This document shows, piece by piece, positions 52,603-64,000 of a stretch of DNA of 64,000 nucleotides. How positions within the stretch are numbered: position 1 is the stretch's first letter; the number at the start of each line of letters is the position of its first letter. Where the stretch lies: the NCBI GenBank assembly GCA_036873135.1, contig JAPTYO010000005.1, positions 15,788,166-15,852,165 on the forward strand. The letters are read 5' to 3'. This stretch comes from Clarkia xantiana subsp. parviflora. Taxonomy: Eukaryota; Streptophyta; Magnoliopsida; Myrtales; Onagraceae. A program made the position numbers and the translations under genes. Below the pieces are notes generated by a model. It was not told the origin of the DNA and searched no databases. It saw only the letters and a program-made list of their open reading frames with translations.

Positions 52603-54850
52603 ATCACTAGGATCTGGAATCAAGTTAGTAATTTCCTCCCACTAGGAATAATGGGCAGCTGCGACGACTATTGAATTTTCATCCAATGGTTCAGCATTAT
52701 GATTATCAGGTCCGACTTGATTCGCATTAACATTTAGTGATGATTATGTGAGGGGGAGTGAGCCCTCCCGCTGGATTTATTATAAGGACGTTTCCATCAT
52801 CATTTACCATGTCATTCACTAATGTATTTACTAATTCTATATCATTCTCCCACTCGAAGTAAGTGGGACCTGAGAATCTCCGTTATCCATTTTAATCCGA
52901 TCAGTGCTTTAGTTCGTTTCGTTCCGCAAAGCATTGGAAGTCCATCCTCAAATATCTATAATGTGTCATATTCGACCACATTACCATTAATCCAAGCTAA
53001 TTTTAAACTTGTATCCTTTAAGAGTAGACCGTACTCTTAATAAATACTTGTTAATGTGCAAATTAATGCTACTTTATGATAAGGTTTCACCCGTATCATT
53101 TCTTAGCTTTTAAGATAACGCTCCAACAGATTTTATTGGAACATAGTTTTTACATTAATATGAAATCAACTTAATTTCATTCCATAGGAACAATTAATGT
53201 TGAGAGTTCTGACATAATGTAATTTTAAACTATGTTTCTTGAAGTATCTAATAACATGATTGCTTAGCCAAACTTTTCGTTAAAGGCCTATAGTGGGAGT
53301 GTCATTTTACTAACTACTTCCTTTCTTTCGAGGTTTTGAAATTAGCATTCATACATTAAAACACTTCATTATTAAATTTTTACTTTAAAACGATGTGTTC
53401 CCTGAGGCCTAGTCTGTTTTGTGATCAAATGATCAAGTCCTCTTATTTCAGAAATTATCATCTTAACTCGTTTATTCCATACCTTATAATTACTACTATT
53501 CAACCTTATTCCTTGTTCAACTGAGAAATGACATTGCTAGTTGAAGCCATCGATACTAACACGTTGATAATTATGCAAAGTTAGGGAGACAATAACATTT
53601 TGACAGAATTGCAAACATCGGATTATCTATTAAGATGGAATACGACTAATAGTGATCCTTCAGTCACTAAACCAAACCGACCGCCAGTAAACCGAGGGAA
53701 GGGGGTGTTGTGAAAGAGTTCACACCATTTTCGTCTTCAATCCAATAGATCAATCTTTTGAAAACGGTTATTATATTGCAAATTACCTGAACGGTAATTT
53801 TCAAACAAGCATACCCGATCTTGGCTTTCCCATGGCCCTTTTGATTTTGTAAAATTATCCGATGAATTTACGCATGCATAATATTCAATCACGCCATAAA
53901 AATCGAACAAACCAAAACAACATGCTTACACATCATCCGAGATGCATCCCCATAATCGTAACCAGGTATTAGAGTTTTATCCGAAAACGTGTTAAAACGT
54001 AAACCCTAAGAGCACTGTTTAGATTAACTTTTAAAGTTCGAAAATATTTTTGGATTTAAAATTTGACATCCTATTTTATTGAACATTTAAAATTTCCAAA
54101 AAATTTTAAAATTTGGTTCGGTCAAATTTAAAATCCGGTCTGAGTCGGTCCGATTTTAAAAAATCCGGTTTGGTCCGAAACGGTTCAATAAAATAAGATT
54201 GTTGTTCGGTTCATCACTCGAAACCGGTTTGGTTGAGATTCACTTAGTTACTTTGGTCCGACCCGACCCGACTAAGTCGACCCGATTAAGTCGACCCGAT
54301 TAAGAAAAACCCGGATTGGTTTAACCCGTTCCGGTTTTGCAAATTGGACCGCCCCGATAAACCCACAGGGTTCGGCCGAAACATTTCTTTTGGGCTAAAT
54401 AGAGTTTTAAAGTCCACTAAAAACTTAACTTAGCCTACAAGAAACATTAATTATGTAAATAATTTCCAATATTGCTAATATATATATATATATATAAAAT
54501 TCGGCACTTATATATTATTAATATATATAAATATTGTCAAGATTCTATCTTTAAGATGTAAATCAATTAACTATATAAATATATATATATATAATTTTCG
54601 GCCAAATATATATATATATATATATATATATTGTTAAATATATATTTAGGGATAAAATATATATACAATATATTTTGTTAATCTTTTTAAGTAACCAAAT
54701 CCTATCAATATATTTTTATCCCTATCTTTTAGCTAAATATATTGATAGTTTATATATTTTACTATATAATGTGAATCTTTCCTTATCTTTCCAATTTATA
54801 GATATATTGTCTCCTTTTAATAAAATTAAAATATGGTAACATATATATCT
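52603..54850 (-). other. Co-C hinge, spacer and leader right of Gy2
   Basis: Minus-strand continuation of Co-C. 52603-52870 is hinge (CCCACTCGAAGTAAGTGGG at 52850). 52870-53460 is the spacer shared with Co-B and Co-D. 53560-54850 is leader (ACCGCCAGTAAACCGAGG near 53675, GGTTCGGT tracts at 54110-54370, (TA)n runs near 54480 and 54610). The gag ORF found in Co-B and Co-D is missing here, apparently deleted near 53460-53560. The leader stops short of the primer site. Confidence 0.65.
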
Positions 54851-55404
54851 TGTTGGATTACGGGGACGTAATACTACGGAATGCTAAACGTGTACTAACA
54901 AGATATCTAATCTACGCAGCGGAATTAGTACACATACCTTTTAGCTTTCCTGCTCGAGAACGATGTGGGGGGAGTTCTGATCCTCCGGTCGGAACCACGT
55001 GCAAGTTCTTCATCAGAAGAAGTCCCACGCGATGTAGCTCCACAACTAGACCTCTGATCGATTCTTCAACGAAGATTGAACCTCGGACTTGATGTAATGG
55101 TGCTGAAATATTAGACTAGGGTGACAAGTTTTCTCAATGGAGATCCTTGTTCTTAATTGTGTGTTTAAACACTTAGAAGTCACCCCTATATATAGTATTG
55201 GGTGGAGTTGCCAAAAGGCAACTCCACCCTATGTGGTACTAGGTTTCAGCAGAACCATGTAAAAAGGGGGGGAGGCCCATTTTGGGCCTCCCTTGTCAAT
55301 TACTATTGGATTTGACCCAATTAGCCCAGATTGACAATTACCTAATTAACTTAGGTAATTCCCTTAATTAACGGGATCCTGGCGCCACGTCACCATATGC
55401 TAAT
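54851..55404 (-). repeat. 3' LTR of Co-D (possibly shared with Co-C)
   Basis: Minus strand: starts at 55404 next to GAGTGGGAGC and ends AATCCAACA at 54851. It has a minus-strand TATA box (CTATATATAGG near 55188) beside a perfect hairpin (GGGTGGAGTTGCC at 55199-55211 with its complement after AAAA). It matches 62642-63164 closely. Confidence 0.85.
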
Positions 55405-56541
55405 AGCTCCCACTCGCCGGAATGGGAGGGTTCTCATTAATCTATACGATTACGCAACGATATCAACATCTCAGTCTTCAGTCTTTGTCTCCGTCTCTGA
55501 ATAGTTCACAAGAGGCTTGCCGTGCGACCGGCGGATACGATGGGCATCGTGCTACTCATCTGTTAGGAGTATTGTAGCGCCCGCAGAACGTTGATTCCCT
55601 TTCATGAACCAAACCTGTTTGAAATAAAACTATGTACCGCACTGTATCCTTGGTCAACTGTTAATTCTCCAATTCCCTAGTTTTCCACAAAGAAATACTT
55701 CTCCAGTGCATCCATACAAGTGTTCAGAACCTTCAACTAATATCCGGTTGGCGGCCACCTAGTGAACACGAGAGTCGGTGAATTAAAGGTGAACTTGACC
55801 ATCCTCATCGCTTATACCCTTAGTCTGACTCAACCGGTTTCCAAGACGTGGTCACTTGGCTATTTTCTTTGGCACTATGCTCGTACGTTGGGAAGCGAGC
55901 ATTGAGCCAGACCTTAGGTATAAGTTCTGATTCCGTGAGGATACTTTGGATGCCTCTTCATAAGACATCTGGGATCAATCATACGCTCAAGGTGAAGAAG
56001 TATGCGCTCTTTGAATCACAAGGATTCTAGCTAGCACAACCGAGCATGACCCCGAGGTCGTATATGGCACGCGCAGTATGAAGCACACGTCGATAGCACA
56101 CATGGTAAAGCCAGGGTTGGGATATGTCAATAATGCTATCGCAGAATCTCTCATCTGGCCTTGAATGTGATATATAGTGATGGACAAAAGTCCAACTCGG
56201 CGATTTACAAAACGAAGATTAAGTCATGTTGTTAAGCGTGTCAATGTTATCGTTTTGTTTAATCAGGTTTATCCCCTTGATTCTCAGCCAGTCTTGTTAT
56301 GGTAGAGGTCCCTCTCTCCTTACAAGATGACGGTGCCTTTGTGACTAGGCAAGGTTCACATTCGACATAATTTTGGTGGAAGAATTTTACTTCTTCCTAC
56401 GACTTAGTTTATAGACTGTAAAATCTAATGTTGTTAATCATTATGAAGTCGATGGATCATAAACTCTAACTGCAATTCTTTTATTTAATTGAAACATAAT
56501 TTCAGATGTCAAAATGTTATCGCTTTTACAAGCCACACAGT
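55405..56541 (-). other. Co-D 3' untranslated region
   Basis: Matches the 3' regions of Co-A, Co-B and Co-C. No conserved ORF. Confidence 0.65.
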
Positions 56542-58620
56542 TTAAGCCTTACGTAATCCAAGCAGTTTTACGTGCTTTTCAAAAATCTCCCTACGTAACG
56601 GCTTAGTTAAAGGGTCTGCGACCATATAGTCTTTAGGCAAGTATTCTAAAGCGATTATGTTGTCTTCCAGAACCGACCTAGCATAATTGTATTTATCATC
56701 AATGTGTTTAGTCCTACTATGGTACTTTGGATTCTTAACTGCCGCAATGGCCGCCTGACTGTCGGAGTGCACCTTCACAGGTTTACTCCTTTTGTCGTTG
56801 CCAATTAATGCAGTAAGAAGCCTTTTTAGCCAGACCGCTTCTTGTGCGTTTTTTTGAGAGGGCAACAAATTCTGATTCCATAGTGGAAAGCGCGACACAA
56901 GATTGCTTCTTGCTTACCCATGATATGGCAGCATTAGCAAGGAGGAAAACTCCTCCTGTGGTGGACTTACGATCATCCGGATCGCCACCGTGGTCGACGT
57001 TACTATAACCGATCAATTCGAGCTGATTTCCCTCATAGCACATAATGTAGTCGGAAGTACCTTTCAGATATCTGATAATTCGTTTTACGGCCTTTAGATG
57101 TTGATAACTAGGATCTGATTGGAATCTTGCTACTAGGCCCACTGCGTAACAGATGTCTGGCCGAGTACAGAGCATGACGTACATTAGAATCCCTACCATA
57201 TGCTCAGATACTCTGCATTCTTCATATGTTCACGCTCCTGCTGGTTTTTCAGGCCATCACGCTTCGATAGCGCGCACCCGAACACAACCGGCGTATCCAC
57301 GGGTTTAGCATCCAGCACTCTAAATCTTTTCAACAGTTTGTTGATATATGATTCCTGAGATAGACACAATTTTCGGGTGGCACGATCTCGAGCAATTTTG
57401 ATGCCTAAGATGTACGTGGCCTCTCCTATGTCTTTCATCTCGAATGCTAATGCTAACCAGGACTTTTATTTGTTCATAAAACTCATATTGTTTGCAACAA
57501 TGAGTATATCATCCACGTATAGTGTTATGATGACATACTTAGACCCGGAGGTCTTAGTGTATACGCAGGGATCCTAGTGAAGATTCACGAATCTGTATCC
57601 GACGATTTCCTCGTGGAATCTGAGATACCATTGCCGAGACATTTTTTTAAGGCCGTATATAGATCTTTGGAGTTTGTAAACTTCATGTTCTTTGCCAGGA
57701 GTAATGAAACCCTCATGCTGCTCCATATAGATCTCTTCCTCCAGGTTTCCATGGAGGAATGCGGTCTTAACATCCATTTGATGTATTTCTAGATCAAGAC
57801 TAGCAACTAAGGCAAAGATGGCCCATACTGTGGTGTAACGCACAGTTGGTGAGTATGTTTCATAAAAGTCCACTTCGTGGATTTGGGTATATCCTTTCGC
57901 AATTATTCGAGTTTTGCACCACTCGAAATTTCCACCCGAAGTGAATTCTAAGATTTCACTTTCTAGCTCTGTGGTTAACAAATAAATCAACTAAATACTA
58001 AAACCGAGTTAGTTCTTATTTAGGAAATTTAATCCTTCATTGTTTTCCTCCATTCCCTCGGTTTGAGGTCCTTCATTTGCTTGCTGAACCGTCACTGGTT
58101 CAAGAACGACTATCAAGATGTGAGACACATCTCATTTGATGGGACACTTCTCTAGAGAAGTTCGTTGCCTTTAACTATGTCTAGGCACATTAATCTCATG
58201 TTTTAGTCTGATCGTTACTCCCACTCGGAATAATGCTTCTTATCGGGGCATTACTCCCACTGGAAACAATGGTGGTGGTTGAACTTATTTGGAATAACCT
58301 CTCGGTCTCGGGATTCTACCTCCGAGATGTATTCTTCAATCACTAGGATCTGGAATCGAGTTGGTTATTCCACTCCCACTAGGAAAAATGGGTAGTTGAA
58401 ATAGTTCATTATCATGATTATCAGGTCCGACTTGATTCGCATTTTTAAATTTAGTGATGATTATGTGTGAGGGGGAGTGAGCCCTCTTACTGGATTTATT
58501 ATGAGGACGTTTCCATCATCATTTACCAAATCAATCACTTATGCTGTATCAATTCTCCCACTCGAAGTAAGTGGGACCTGAGAATCTCCATCAACCATCA
58601 GTTAACTCAATCAGTACTAG
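56542..58620 (-). pseudogene. Co-D hinge, reverse transcriptase and RNase H, frame-broken
   Basis: From the 5' side: hinge (58060-58620, CCCACTCGAAGTAAG near 58557), RT with VKTAFLHGNLEEEIYMEQ near 57745, MKDIGEATYILGIKIARDRA near 57425 and CTRPDICYAVGLVARF near 57160. RNase H follows with SNVDHGGDPDDRKST near 56985, DSQAAIAAVKNPKYHS near 56750, and the end LTKPLRREIFEKHVKLLGLR at 56542. Frame changes lie near 56870, 57195 and 57450-57575. The YVDD region reads as a frame-shifted segment near 57515. Confidence 0.8.
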
Positions 58621-59884
58621 TTCGTTCGATCTGCAAAGCGTTGGAAATCCATCATCAAACCTTTATAATGTGTCATGTTTATCCACGAAACCATTGTTCC
58701 AGGCTAATTTTAAGACTCGTATTCTTCGCGAGTAGTGCGTACTCTTAACGAATACTTGTTTTAGTGCGCAAATTAATGCGTCTTTGTGATAAGGTTTTAC
58801 ACGAATCATTCATTAGCTTTTATGGTAATGTGTTAACCGATTTTGTCAGAACATAGTGCTTTACATTAATGTGAGTTAAATTAATCTCATCCCGCAGGAA
58901 CAAATAATGTGCAACTCTAACATTATGTAATTCTAAACTATTTTCTTGAAGTGTTTGATGAATGCTTTTAGCCAAACTCTTCGTTCAAGGCTAATGGTGG
59001 GAGAGTCGTTTTACCGACAACTTCTTTTCGTTTATTTAACTCATCCATAGATTTATCTATCTTATGGATCATGCATTTGAGTTGTCGCTTTTAATGACAT
59101 GGTTGATATTCTAATTAGATTGTAGTAGCTGGAAGGCTTACATAAAATCTAAGTAGTTATCAGTGAGTTATATCTGAAGAATTACAAACGAAAATTCCGC
59201 ATTCATAAAAATACTTAAATTCGTTTTCTAAAACGATATGTCCCGTCTTTCGAGGTGACATGTGCCTCACGCATACGTGGTTAAAAACCGTGGTTTTGAG
59301 AATCTTTTTAGTCTCCAAATTTAAAAGCAAGATCAGTTTTAAACATGCACATTATTTGTGATACAAACTATAATGGAGTACTTTAACAAATAAGAATTAA
59401 TATCGATCGGTTCGTTTTGCGTCTGTTATGCGAGTTATGGATGTTATTCAAATGATGATATGAGTTCGGATAAATGTTCAATCCAATCATTCTACGGATG
59501 GAATTGTAGTTACTTGTTCCGGATCGATCCCGTTTAACCGGGCCGATTAATTTCGAAAGGCAGACCATTTCAAAAAAAAATGAATGGTTACTACTTCATT
59601 CAGTAATTCCAAATGACGTTCAACAAATAGACGAGAAATAAGGATCCCAACAAAAACAACAACATATTTCACGGATCAATAATTACAACTAAGCAAAGAA
59701 AGTCACATATATGTATGTGGCAGGAAGTCTTCACCACTTTGAGCAGTCCACCTGAAAATTAATTCAAGAATTGAATTATGTCAGATGTTTTTGCATCAAT
59801 TAAAACGTGTAACCGTCTTATGTATTGTGGTAATCGAGGCGTACCTTTTATGGCACATAAATCAACAGTGATTGTCGCACTGGA
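58621..59884 (-). other. Co-D non-coding spacer
   Basis: Same position and landmarks as the Co-B spacer (AAAACGATATGTCCC near 59230). No protease or integrase motif in any frame. Confidence 0.6.
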
Positions 59885-60490
59885 TCATCGTTTAGACCTT
59901 TTGTTGGGTTTAGCCAAACAATTCCGAAGTCTAGCAAATCTGGTCTCCGACACATCAGGAAGTTTGGAGATATTTCTATCTTTATGGTCGGCATCATACA
60001 AGTCTATTGCCGTTTTAATTGCTGTGATCAGACGTGTAAGTCCGTTATCATCAGCAAACCATGAAAGAGGAAACATGTCCATCACCTTCCGAATTTTCTG
60101 CCCATTCATCTACGGAGTCTAGAACGGTTTCCATACCATTCTCCTTGCATAGAATTTCATGGTACGAGGCCATTAATTCTCTTGCTTCAGCCGCCTTTCC
60201 CTTGCCGTAGCGAAGGTGTAAGGTGCACCAAAGATGCAATGCGCTCCTTTTGACGATGCTTTCTTCCGTTTCAGTTGTAATATGCGAGAAAATAATCTCG
60301 CGTGCTTTTTGATCCCTCCATAACCTGTTTGCACCGTTATATCTGTAGGGCTCCCAATTCTCGTCCACATATATCCGTTTATCCTTGGGATCGACGCGAT
60401 CCTCAACTCCCGCGGGAATTAGATCATTTTTAACTCTAGTTGTCCAATCATCATAATTAATGTTATCCAGTTTGCATAATTTCTTAAAAC
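59885..60490 (-). pseudogene. Co-D gag-like ORF, frame-broken
   Basis: Reads KLDNINYDDWTTRV near 60475, then RLWRDQKAREIIF and ALHLWCTLHLRYGKGKAAEA, to a stop at 60051. The frame 59885-60109 goes on with PLSWFADDNGLTRLI and ends in a basic KPNKRSKR. It matches the Co-B ORF along its length, including the place of the frame change. UBN2-like by layout. A shared change means either that the ancestor was already broken or that the two frames are joined by a mechanism. Confidence 0.6.
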
Positions 60491-62628
60491 AATCTGATCA
60501 AGCCATTTAGAACTATTATGATGACAATCATGTAAAGTTAGGAATAGAACAACATTTTGACAGATTTGCATACATCAGATTATCTATTATGATGGAACAC
60601 GACGAATAGTGATTCTTCAGTCACTAAGCCAAACCAACCTTCAGTAAACCGAGGAAGGGGGTGTCGTGAAAGAATTCACACTATTGTCTTTATTCAATCT
60701 AATATATCAGTCTTTTGAAAACGGTTATTTTATTGCAAATTACCGGAACGGGAATTTTCAAATAAGCATACATGATCTTGGCTTTCACAAGGACCTTATG
60801 ATTTTGTAAAATTATCCGATAATTTACGCATGCATATTTATAATTATACTACATCTAGCAAATCATCATACCATGCCATAAATATCGAACACAACATGCT
60901 TACGCGTCATGCGTCTAATGTTCCTAGCATACATAAATCTACGTAAAGTAAATTATCACATGCGTTGTATTGTGAACATCCTAGCATACGCGTCAAAATA
61001 TACAATATCCACACACATCATGCATAATTGGCGACTGGAATTTTCGGTTTTATAAAACGCTTTGAAAATATTAGGGGCGGTTTTGCAATTTATGCTTACA
61101 ATCAATCATGTGAATTTCTAGACATGAATTCTAGGCACTTTCAATAAGCATAGCATGTCTATCCTATTGCGCAAACCATATATTTAAATCCCAGAGCTCA
61201 ATGCTCGCAATATATATCCAGCTAGCTTGACTAAGTCAAGACAAAAGTTCCAATTATATCAAAATATATGATGCAGAAAGTAAACAATTGCAAATCAGCC
61301 CACTAATTTAATCCAGTCCCAAAAACATGCAAGTCCGAGATCCATCCTCATAATCGAAACGAGGCATTAGGGTTTTGACTGAAATCGTGTATTAAAACAC
61401 AAACCATAAGAGCAACACAAACCATAAGAGCACTGTTTAGGCTAATTTTAAAGTTCCAAAAAATTTTGGATTTAAAATTTGACATCTTATTTTATTGAAC
61501 AATTTAAAATTTCCCAAAATTTTGAAATTTGGTTCGGTCCAATTTAAAATCCGGTTCAAGTCGGTCCGATTTTAAAAATCTGGTTTGGTCCGAACTGGTT
61601 CAATAAAATAAGATTGTGGTTCGGTTCATCACTCGAAATCGGTCTGGTTAGGTTTAATTTAATTACTATGGTCCGACCCGACCCGACTAGATCAACCCGA
61701 TTAAGAAAACCCGGTTTGGTTTTAACCCGTTCCGGTTTAGTAATTGGACCGACCCTTAAACCCTAGGGTTCGGCCGAATTATTCTTGTGGGCTAAGTAGA
61801 GTTTTAATGTCCACTAAAAACACAACTTAGCCTTTAAGAAATAATTATTATTTAAAAATTAATTTCCAATAATGCTTATATATATATAGAATTCGGCACA
61901 TATATATATTGTCAAGATTCTATCTTGAAGATGTAAATCAATCAACAATATAAGTATATATATTAATATATATTTTGGCTAGTTATATATATATATATAA
62001 AATATTGTCAGATATATCTTTTAGGGATTAAAATATGTAGACAATATATTTTATTAATCTTATATAGTAATTAAATCTATCAATATATATTAACGCTATC
62101 TTTAACTATATATATATTGATAGTTAATATCTTTTACAATATTATATTATAAACCTATCCATATTTTCCAACTTGTAGACATATAGTTACCTATTAATAA
62201 AATTTAAAAAATGGCAACATATATATTAAAATATTTGTACCGATTTTTTAATAACTTGGTGACCAAGAAAAATTAAATTTTTTACCTAAAATACCCTAGG
62301 GTTTTCGGCACAAACACTAAAAGTTGGAAAAGTTATCAAATTTTAAGATCAAATACTACCTTGATCAAGAATCCAAATTGTGTTCTTGATAAAACTCATA
62401 GAGTTCTTGAAGATTATGAACATTAAACTCAAATACAAAACAAAATTTTTGGTTTTGATCCTCAAAAACACATAAATTTAAAAAAATTTAAGTTTTTAAA
62501 GATCAAACACATGATTTCATGTTGAAAATTTTGGAACACATATTAATGTTCATCAACCTAAAAATTTCGGATTTTTCATAGATTCAAAAACATTAGTTTA
62601 TTAAAAATATTTAAGAACTTCTAACCTT
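60491..62628 (-). other. Co-D leader
   Basis: A 2.1-kb leader matching that of Co-A: landmark blocks near 60600-60780, GGTTCGGTCC tracts near 61530-61760, and AT-rich (TA)n stretches near 61880-62120. No ORF. Confidence 0.65.
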
Positions 62629-62640
62629 GCTCTGATACCA
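62629..62640 (-). promoter_or_regulatory. Primer binding site of Co-D (tRNA-iMet)
   Basis: On the minus strand TGGTATCAGAGC, one base from the LTR, as in Co-A. Confidence 0.9.
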
Positions 62641-62641
62641 C

Positions 62642-63164
62642 TGTTGGATTACGGGGACGTAATACTACGGAATGCTAAACGTGTACTAGCAAGAAATCTA
62701 ATCTACGCAGCGGAATTAGTACACATACATTTTAGCTTTCCTGCCCAAGAACGATGTGGAGGGAGTTCTGATCCTCCGGTCGGAACCACGTGCAAGTTTT
62801 TCGTTAGAAGAAGTCCCACGCGATGTAGCTCCACAACAAGACCTCTGATCGATTCTTCAACGGAGATGGAACCTCAGACTTGATGTTGGTGGTGCCGAAA
62901 TATTAGACTAGGGTGACAAGTTTTCTCAATGGAGATCCTTGTTCTTAATTTTGTGTTTAAACCCTTAGGCAACTCCAACCAATGTGGTACTAGGGTTTCG
63001 GCCGAACCATGCATAATAAGGGGGGAGGCCCATTTTGGGCCTCCCTTGTCAGTTACTAATTGGATGTGGCCCAATTAGCCCAGGTTGACAATTACCTAAT
63101 TAACTTAGGTAATTCCCTTAATTAACGGGCTCCTATTACGGCGCCACGTCACCATATGCTTACA
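62642..63164 (-). repeat. 5' LTR of Co-D, promoter deleted
   Basis: Minus strand: starts TGTAAGCATATGG at 63164 and ends AATCCAACA at 62642. Compared with the 3' LTR it lacks about 40 bases near 62965, which in the 3' LTR hold the TATA box and half of the GGGTGGAG hairpin. Confidence 0.85.
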
Positions 63165-63513
63165 GTTGCCTCCGTATTAGGTGTAGAAGGTGTGTTACCT
63201 CCGTAATAGATATAGGAGGTATGTTGCCCCCGTAGTTGACGTGGGAGGTGCATTGCCTTCGTGATGGATGTCGAAAATATATAACTTCTTAGGATGGACT
63301 TAGGAATTGTGCCACCCCCTCATGAGTATAGGTGGTACGTTGGCTCTGTGATTGATGTAGTAGTCATTTGTCGGGAGAACGAATTTTGAGATTTTATAAG
63401 TGTTGATGCACCTTTCCTTCACATTGTAGGTTGCCCGTGTTACTTAGCTTTGTAACTTCACCCCTGGGCGCGGGCTTGTTCGTCACTGCCTCGGCATCTC
63501 TGCACTCTTCAAA
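63165..63513 (+). repeat. Gy4 upstream spacer with recurrent TTGCCCCCGTAG motif
   Basis: Variants of TTGCCTCCGTA recur at about 63166, 63195, 63222 and 63253. They are the reverse complement of the motif in the Gy0 spacer. A TATA-like TTTTATAAG lies near 63393, about 120 bases before the ATG. Confidence 0.5.
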
Positions 63514-64000
63514 ATGAGTAAGTCTTCTTTTACTGGAGATCCTGTTGTTATATTCCTCGATCGTTATTGAACGTCGGAGTCTCTTGAGGACAAGGATACC
63601 TCCATTAGATCTGAGTCGGTTTCTGAGCTAGAGACAGTGTCCAAAATTGAGTTAGGCAACATGCTAGAGACTGGGCTAGAGCTTTCTTCTAGGACGGGGT
63701 CGGATTCCGAGACCTCGTCTGATTCAGAGTCTAGCGGTGAGTCGCCACGGGGGTCAACAACTTGGACAGATTCAGAGTTTGCGGGTCATATTTAGTTTTT
63801 GGGACGGAGGTACTCTGTGAATTTCCTCCGTGATAAGGAGTATCACTCCTCTCTTGATTTGGCGGGATTGAGCGACGTGGAAGAAGTTGTTTACCCCCTT
63901 TGATCATTATCAGAAGTATAAGGTGGGAGATGTCAGTATGCCCCCTCCTTGCATTACAGCGTTATATGTTGTACAAGTGAACAGCGACTTGTGCTTGTTG
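63514..64000 (+). pseudogene. Gy4 antisense-type gene, 5' part
   Basis: Starts ATGA followed by donor GTAAGTCTTC, the same context as the gene at 1-419. After an acceptor near 63575 it encodes an acidic, Ser/Glu/Asp-rich region, then RDKEYHSSLDLAGLSDVEE near 63830 and, in another frame, HYQKYKVGDVS. A TAG at 63793-63795 and a one-base change in the C run near 63900 break it. It runs off the right edge. The last segment would be the start of the gypsy-type transposase-like domain. Confidence 0.55.

Larger units (their letters stand above)
30237..54850 (-). mobile_element. Ty1/copia element Co-C, interrupted by Gy2
   Basis: This minus-strand copia element occupies 30237-32831 and, after Gy2 (with Gy3 inside), 52603-54850. 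It lacks its 3' LTR at the palindrome. The part right of Gy2 continues the hinge exactly (target duplication atcac on both sides) and runs into spacer and leader. Its leader stops at 54850 against an LTR without the usual primer site. It may share that LTR (54851-55404) with Co-D as a tandem pair. It lacks integrase and most of gag. Confidence 0.75.
54851..63164 (-). mobile_element. Ty1/copia element Co-D with both LTRs
   Basis: An 8,314-bp minus-strand copia element: 5' LTR 62642-63164, primer site, leader, gag-like ORF, spacer, hinge, RT and RNase H, 3' untranslated region and 3' LTR 54851-55404. Neighbouring bases (tatct on the left, gttgc on the right) do not form a target duplication. 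No integrase is present. It is the most complete of the integrase-less copies. Confidence 0.85.

Overview
The window is repeat-dense plant nuclear DNA. I see no host gene, rRNA, tRNA or CRISPR locus in it. Almost every base can be assigned to LTR retrotransposons, many nested in one another, plus one small DNA transposon. The plant origin is inferred from Ty3/gypsy elements of the Tat lineage (two RNase H domains, 3' tandem repeats, antisense genes with introns), from Ty1/copia elements primed by initiator tRNA-Met (TGGTATCAGAGC), from TATA-bearing LTRs and from a hAT-type MITE. I cannot name the species.

Labels used below: Gy0 to Gy4 are Ty3/gypsy (Tat-like) elements and Co-A to Co-D are Ty1/copia elements. 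Layout from left to right: 1-3989 is the 3' end of Gy0 (+), with the 5' part of its antisense gene at 1-419 and its 3' LTR at 3361-3989. 4099-4514 is a solo or truncated LTR piece. 4515-21933 is Co-B (-), whose 3' untranslated region is split by Gy1 (5253-16493, +, 5-bp target duplication gatac). 21934-30236 is Co-A (+), with a hAT MITE (28413-29012) in its RNase H region. At 30198-30265 Co-A meets Co-C (-) tail to tail in a palindrome. Co-C occupies 30237-32831 and 52603-54850 and is split by Gy2 (32832-52602, +, duplication atcac). Gy2 is itself split inside its 3' LTR by Gy3 (41689-51918, -, duplication gacta). 54851-63164 is Co-D (-). 63165-64000 is the upstream part and start of another antisense gene (Gy4, +).

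The Tat-like elements share a plan. A gag-protease-RT-RNase H-archaeal-type RNase H-integrase polyprotein lies on the sense strand (complete in Gy1 and Gy2; Gy3 keeps only gag, protease and a second gag-like segment). Next comes a family-specific short tandem repeat array. Last comes a separate, intron-containing gene on the opposite strand, driven away from the 3' LTR. Copies or pieces of this antisense gene are visible at 1-419, 12457-15043, 40753-41154, 44192-46588 and 63514-64000. The copia elements fall into two types: Co-A, which retains integrase, and Co-B, Co-C and Co-D, which have a non-coding spacer where protease and integrase should be.

The most unusual objects are these: Gy3, whose two ends are both U5 ends because its right LTR is inverted, yet which has a clean target duplication; the gag-like segment fused behind protease in Gy3; the compact, fully open two-exon antisense gene in Gy2; and the palindromic Co-A/Co-C junction, which one deletion can explain together with three missing LTRs.
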